DNA of 6,673 bases from Spirochaetales bacterium (lineage in GTDB: Bacteria > Spirochaetota > Spirochaetia > SPDA01), in assembly GCA_004525155.1 (NCBI GenBank), contig SPDA01000095.1, positions 1 through 6,673 of the forward strand. The letters are read 5' to 3'. Position 1 is the stretch's first letter. Each line of letters opens with the position of its first letter. Below, in pieces: positions 5,678 through 6,673 of this stretch. The notes under the pieces are model-generated. The model had not been told where the DNA came from. It saw nothing but the letters and a program-made list of their open reading frames with translations, and ran no database searches. Made by a program: the position numbers and the translations under genes.

Positions 5678-6673
5678 ATGCGGAACCTTGTGTCCTTCTG
5701 CCTGAACAGACCCGTTACTACCATCATGCTCTATCTCGGCCTGGCGATCTTCGGCGTTATGGCGGGTCTTTCCATGGATCAGGCATTTCTGCCGGATATT
5801 CCCGTGCCGAAGCTGCTCATTTCGGCAGCCTATCCCGGAATGCCGCCCGCAGAGGTGAGGGAACTAATCAGCATACCGCTGGAGGACACTTTGTCATCGC
5901 TCAGGGGAATCAGGCATATCTCCTCCCTGTCGAGGCAGGGTTCTTCCATCCTCACTCTCGAATTTCAATGGGGCCGGGACATGGTTCTTGCTGCAGCGGA
6001 AACCAGGGAACTTCTCGACGCTGCCTACGCCTTGCTGCCGGCGGGGGCGGAAAAACCGGCGATTCTGCCCGTGGACCCGGGAGACAAGCCGGTGCTGTGT
6101 TTCGGAATCTTTCCCTTAAAAGGAGATCTGGCTGCTGCCCGGCGGCTCTGTGAGCTGGAGATAAAGACGAGGCTTCAGCAGGTGGAGGGAGTGGGTATGG
6201 TCGGCCTGTCCGGCGGTGTGGAAGAGGAAATGCAGGTGCTTGTAGACCAGCAAAGGGCGGTGTCGGCTGGCGTCAGCCTTGGTTATATTTCTTCCGTGCT
6301 TACGGCTTCGGCAGTTTCCATGCCTGCGGGAATCCTGAAGGAAGGAACTGTGCAGTACATTGTGAAAACTGACGGCAGGATAAGTGATGCGGCAGCCCTT
6401 GCCGGTCTCCTCATTCCCCTTCCTGACGGGTCCCTGATTCCCCTGGGAGACCTGGCGGAAGTCAGGCTTGCCCTGCGGGACCAGGAATCCTGTTTCCTTG
6501 TTGATGCGGAGGAGGGAATCGGTCTCACCGTCCACGGCCAGAAAGGCTACAGCCCCGTACGGCTTGCCGCCGGGGTAAGGGAAGAACTCGACGCAGTCCG
6601 GAAAATCTACAGCGGGAATCTGTCCATAACTCCTGTCTACGACCAGTCCGGGGTAATTTCTGCGTCCCTGAAA
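5678..6673 (+). CDS. RND-family efflux permease, AcrB-type (3' partial, N-terminal 332 residues)
   Basis: This is the proton-driven inner-membrane pump of the tripartite system. The frame is open from the ATG at 5678 to the window end with no stop; families of this type run to about 1000-1050 residues, so about one third is present. A short cytoplasmic start (R-N-L-V-S-F-C-L-N-R-P-V) precedes transmembrane segment 1 at about 12-31. The periplasmic porter region follows, with the signatures F-L-P-D-I-P-V-P (37-44), Y-P-G-M-P-P-A-E-V (52-60), P-L-E-D-T-L-S-S-L-R-G-I (67-78) and L-E-F-Q-W-G-R-D-M (94-102). Next come V-E-G-V-G-M-V-G-L-S-G-G (169-180) and V-L-V-D-Q-Q-R-A (187-194). P-L-G-D-L-A-E-V (255-262) and Y-D-Q-S (321-324) come just before the expected second membrane segment. 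The proton-relay residues of TM4 and the second porter loop lie outside the window, so substrate class cannot be judged. The start is certain from the conserved N-terminus despite the poor ribosome site. Confidence 0.95.
   Translation, partial: MRNLVSFCLNRPVTTIMLYLGLAIFGVMAGLSMDQAFLPDIPVPKLLISAAYPGMPPAEVRELISIPLEDTLSSLRGIRHISSLSRQGSSILTLEFQWGRDMVLAAAETRELLDAAYALLPAGAEKPAILPVDPGDKPVLCFGIFPLKGDLAAARRLCELEIKTRLQQVEGVGMVGLSGGVEEEMQVLVDQQRAVSAGVSLGYISSVLTASAVSMPAGILKEGTVQYIVKTDGRISDAAALAGLLIPLPDGSLIPLGDLAEVRLALRDQESCFLVDAEEGIGLTVHGQKGYSPVRLAAGVREELDAVRKIYSGNLSITPVYDQSGVISASLK

Noticed and set aside
5664..5690. Possible terminator or promoter between the second Ig-like gene and the permease
   Set aside because: Only 2 nt separate the genes; no stem-loop with T-tract or -35/-10 pair can be seen.
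6116..6535. Minus-strand open frame of about 139 codons opposite the permease
   Set aside because: The sense strand here carries unbroken, conserved RND porter motifs. The antisense product is unrecognisable.

Overview
The window holds one uninterrupted plus-strand gene cluster for a tripartite RND-type efflux system. The order is a TolC-like outer-membrane factor (5' end cut off by the window), a lipoprotein membrane fusion protein, two tandem lipoproteins made of bacterial Ig-like (Big_5/SbsA-type) domains, and the N-terminal third of an AcrB-type RND permease that runs off the right edge. No minus-strand gene, RNA gene, mobile element, CRISPR array, promoter or terminator is supportable. 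There is no non-coding stretch longer than 2 bases.

Organism: the DNA is moderately GC-rich with strong G/C preference at third codon positions. Three consecutive exported proteins carry lipoprotein-type signal peptides, and two of these have relaxed lipoboxes (F-W-S-C and F-L-S-C), as is common in spirochaetes. Together with Ig-like lipoproteins inside an RND operon, this suggests a free-living or gut-associated member of the Spirochaetota. That is an inference from style, not from a marker gene. A diderm cell envelope is certain from the outer-membrane factor.

Layout: 1-1305 outer-membrane factor; 1302-2684 fusion protein (ATGA overlap); 2668-4167 first Ig-like lipoprotein (GTG start, 17-bp overlap); 4164-5675 second Ig-like lipoprotein (ATGA overlap); 5678-6673+ permease (2-nt gap). 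The tight packing, with start sites on or beside the preceding stop codons, points to one polycistronic message with translational coupling.

How they fit together: the permease would pump substrate from the inner membrane or periplasm, the fusion protein would bridge it to the outer-membrane channel, and the two Ig-like lipoproteins are non-canonical additions. Across both proteins about eight Ig-like domains can be counted from repeated opening (V-S-P) and closing (D-x-x-G-N) motifs. Their position between fusion protein and permease suggests a periplasmic accessory role for this pump, or a surface/periplasmic function tied to what it exports. This is the most unusual feature of the window.
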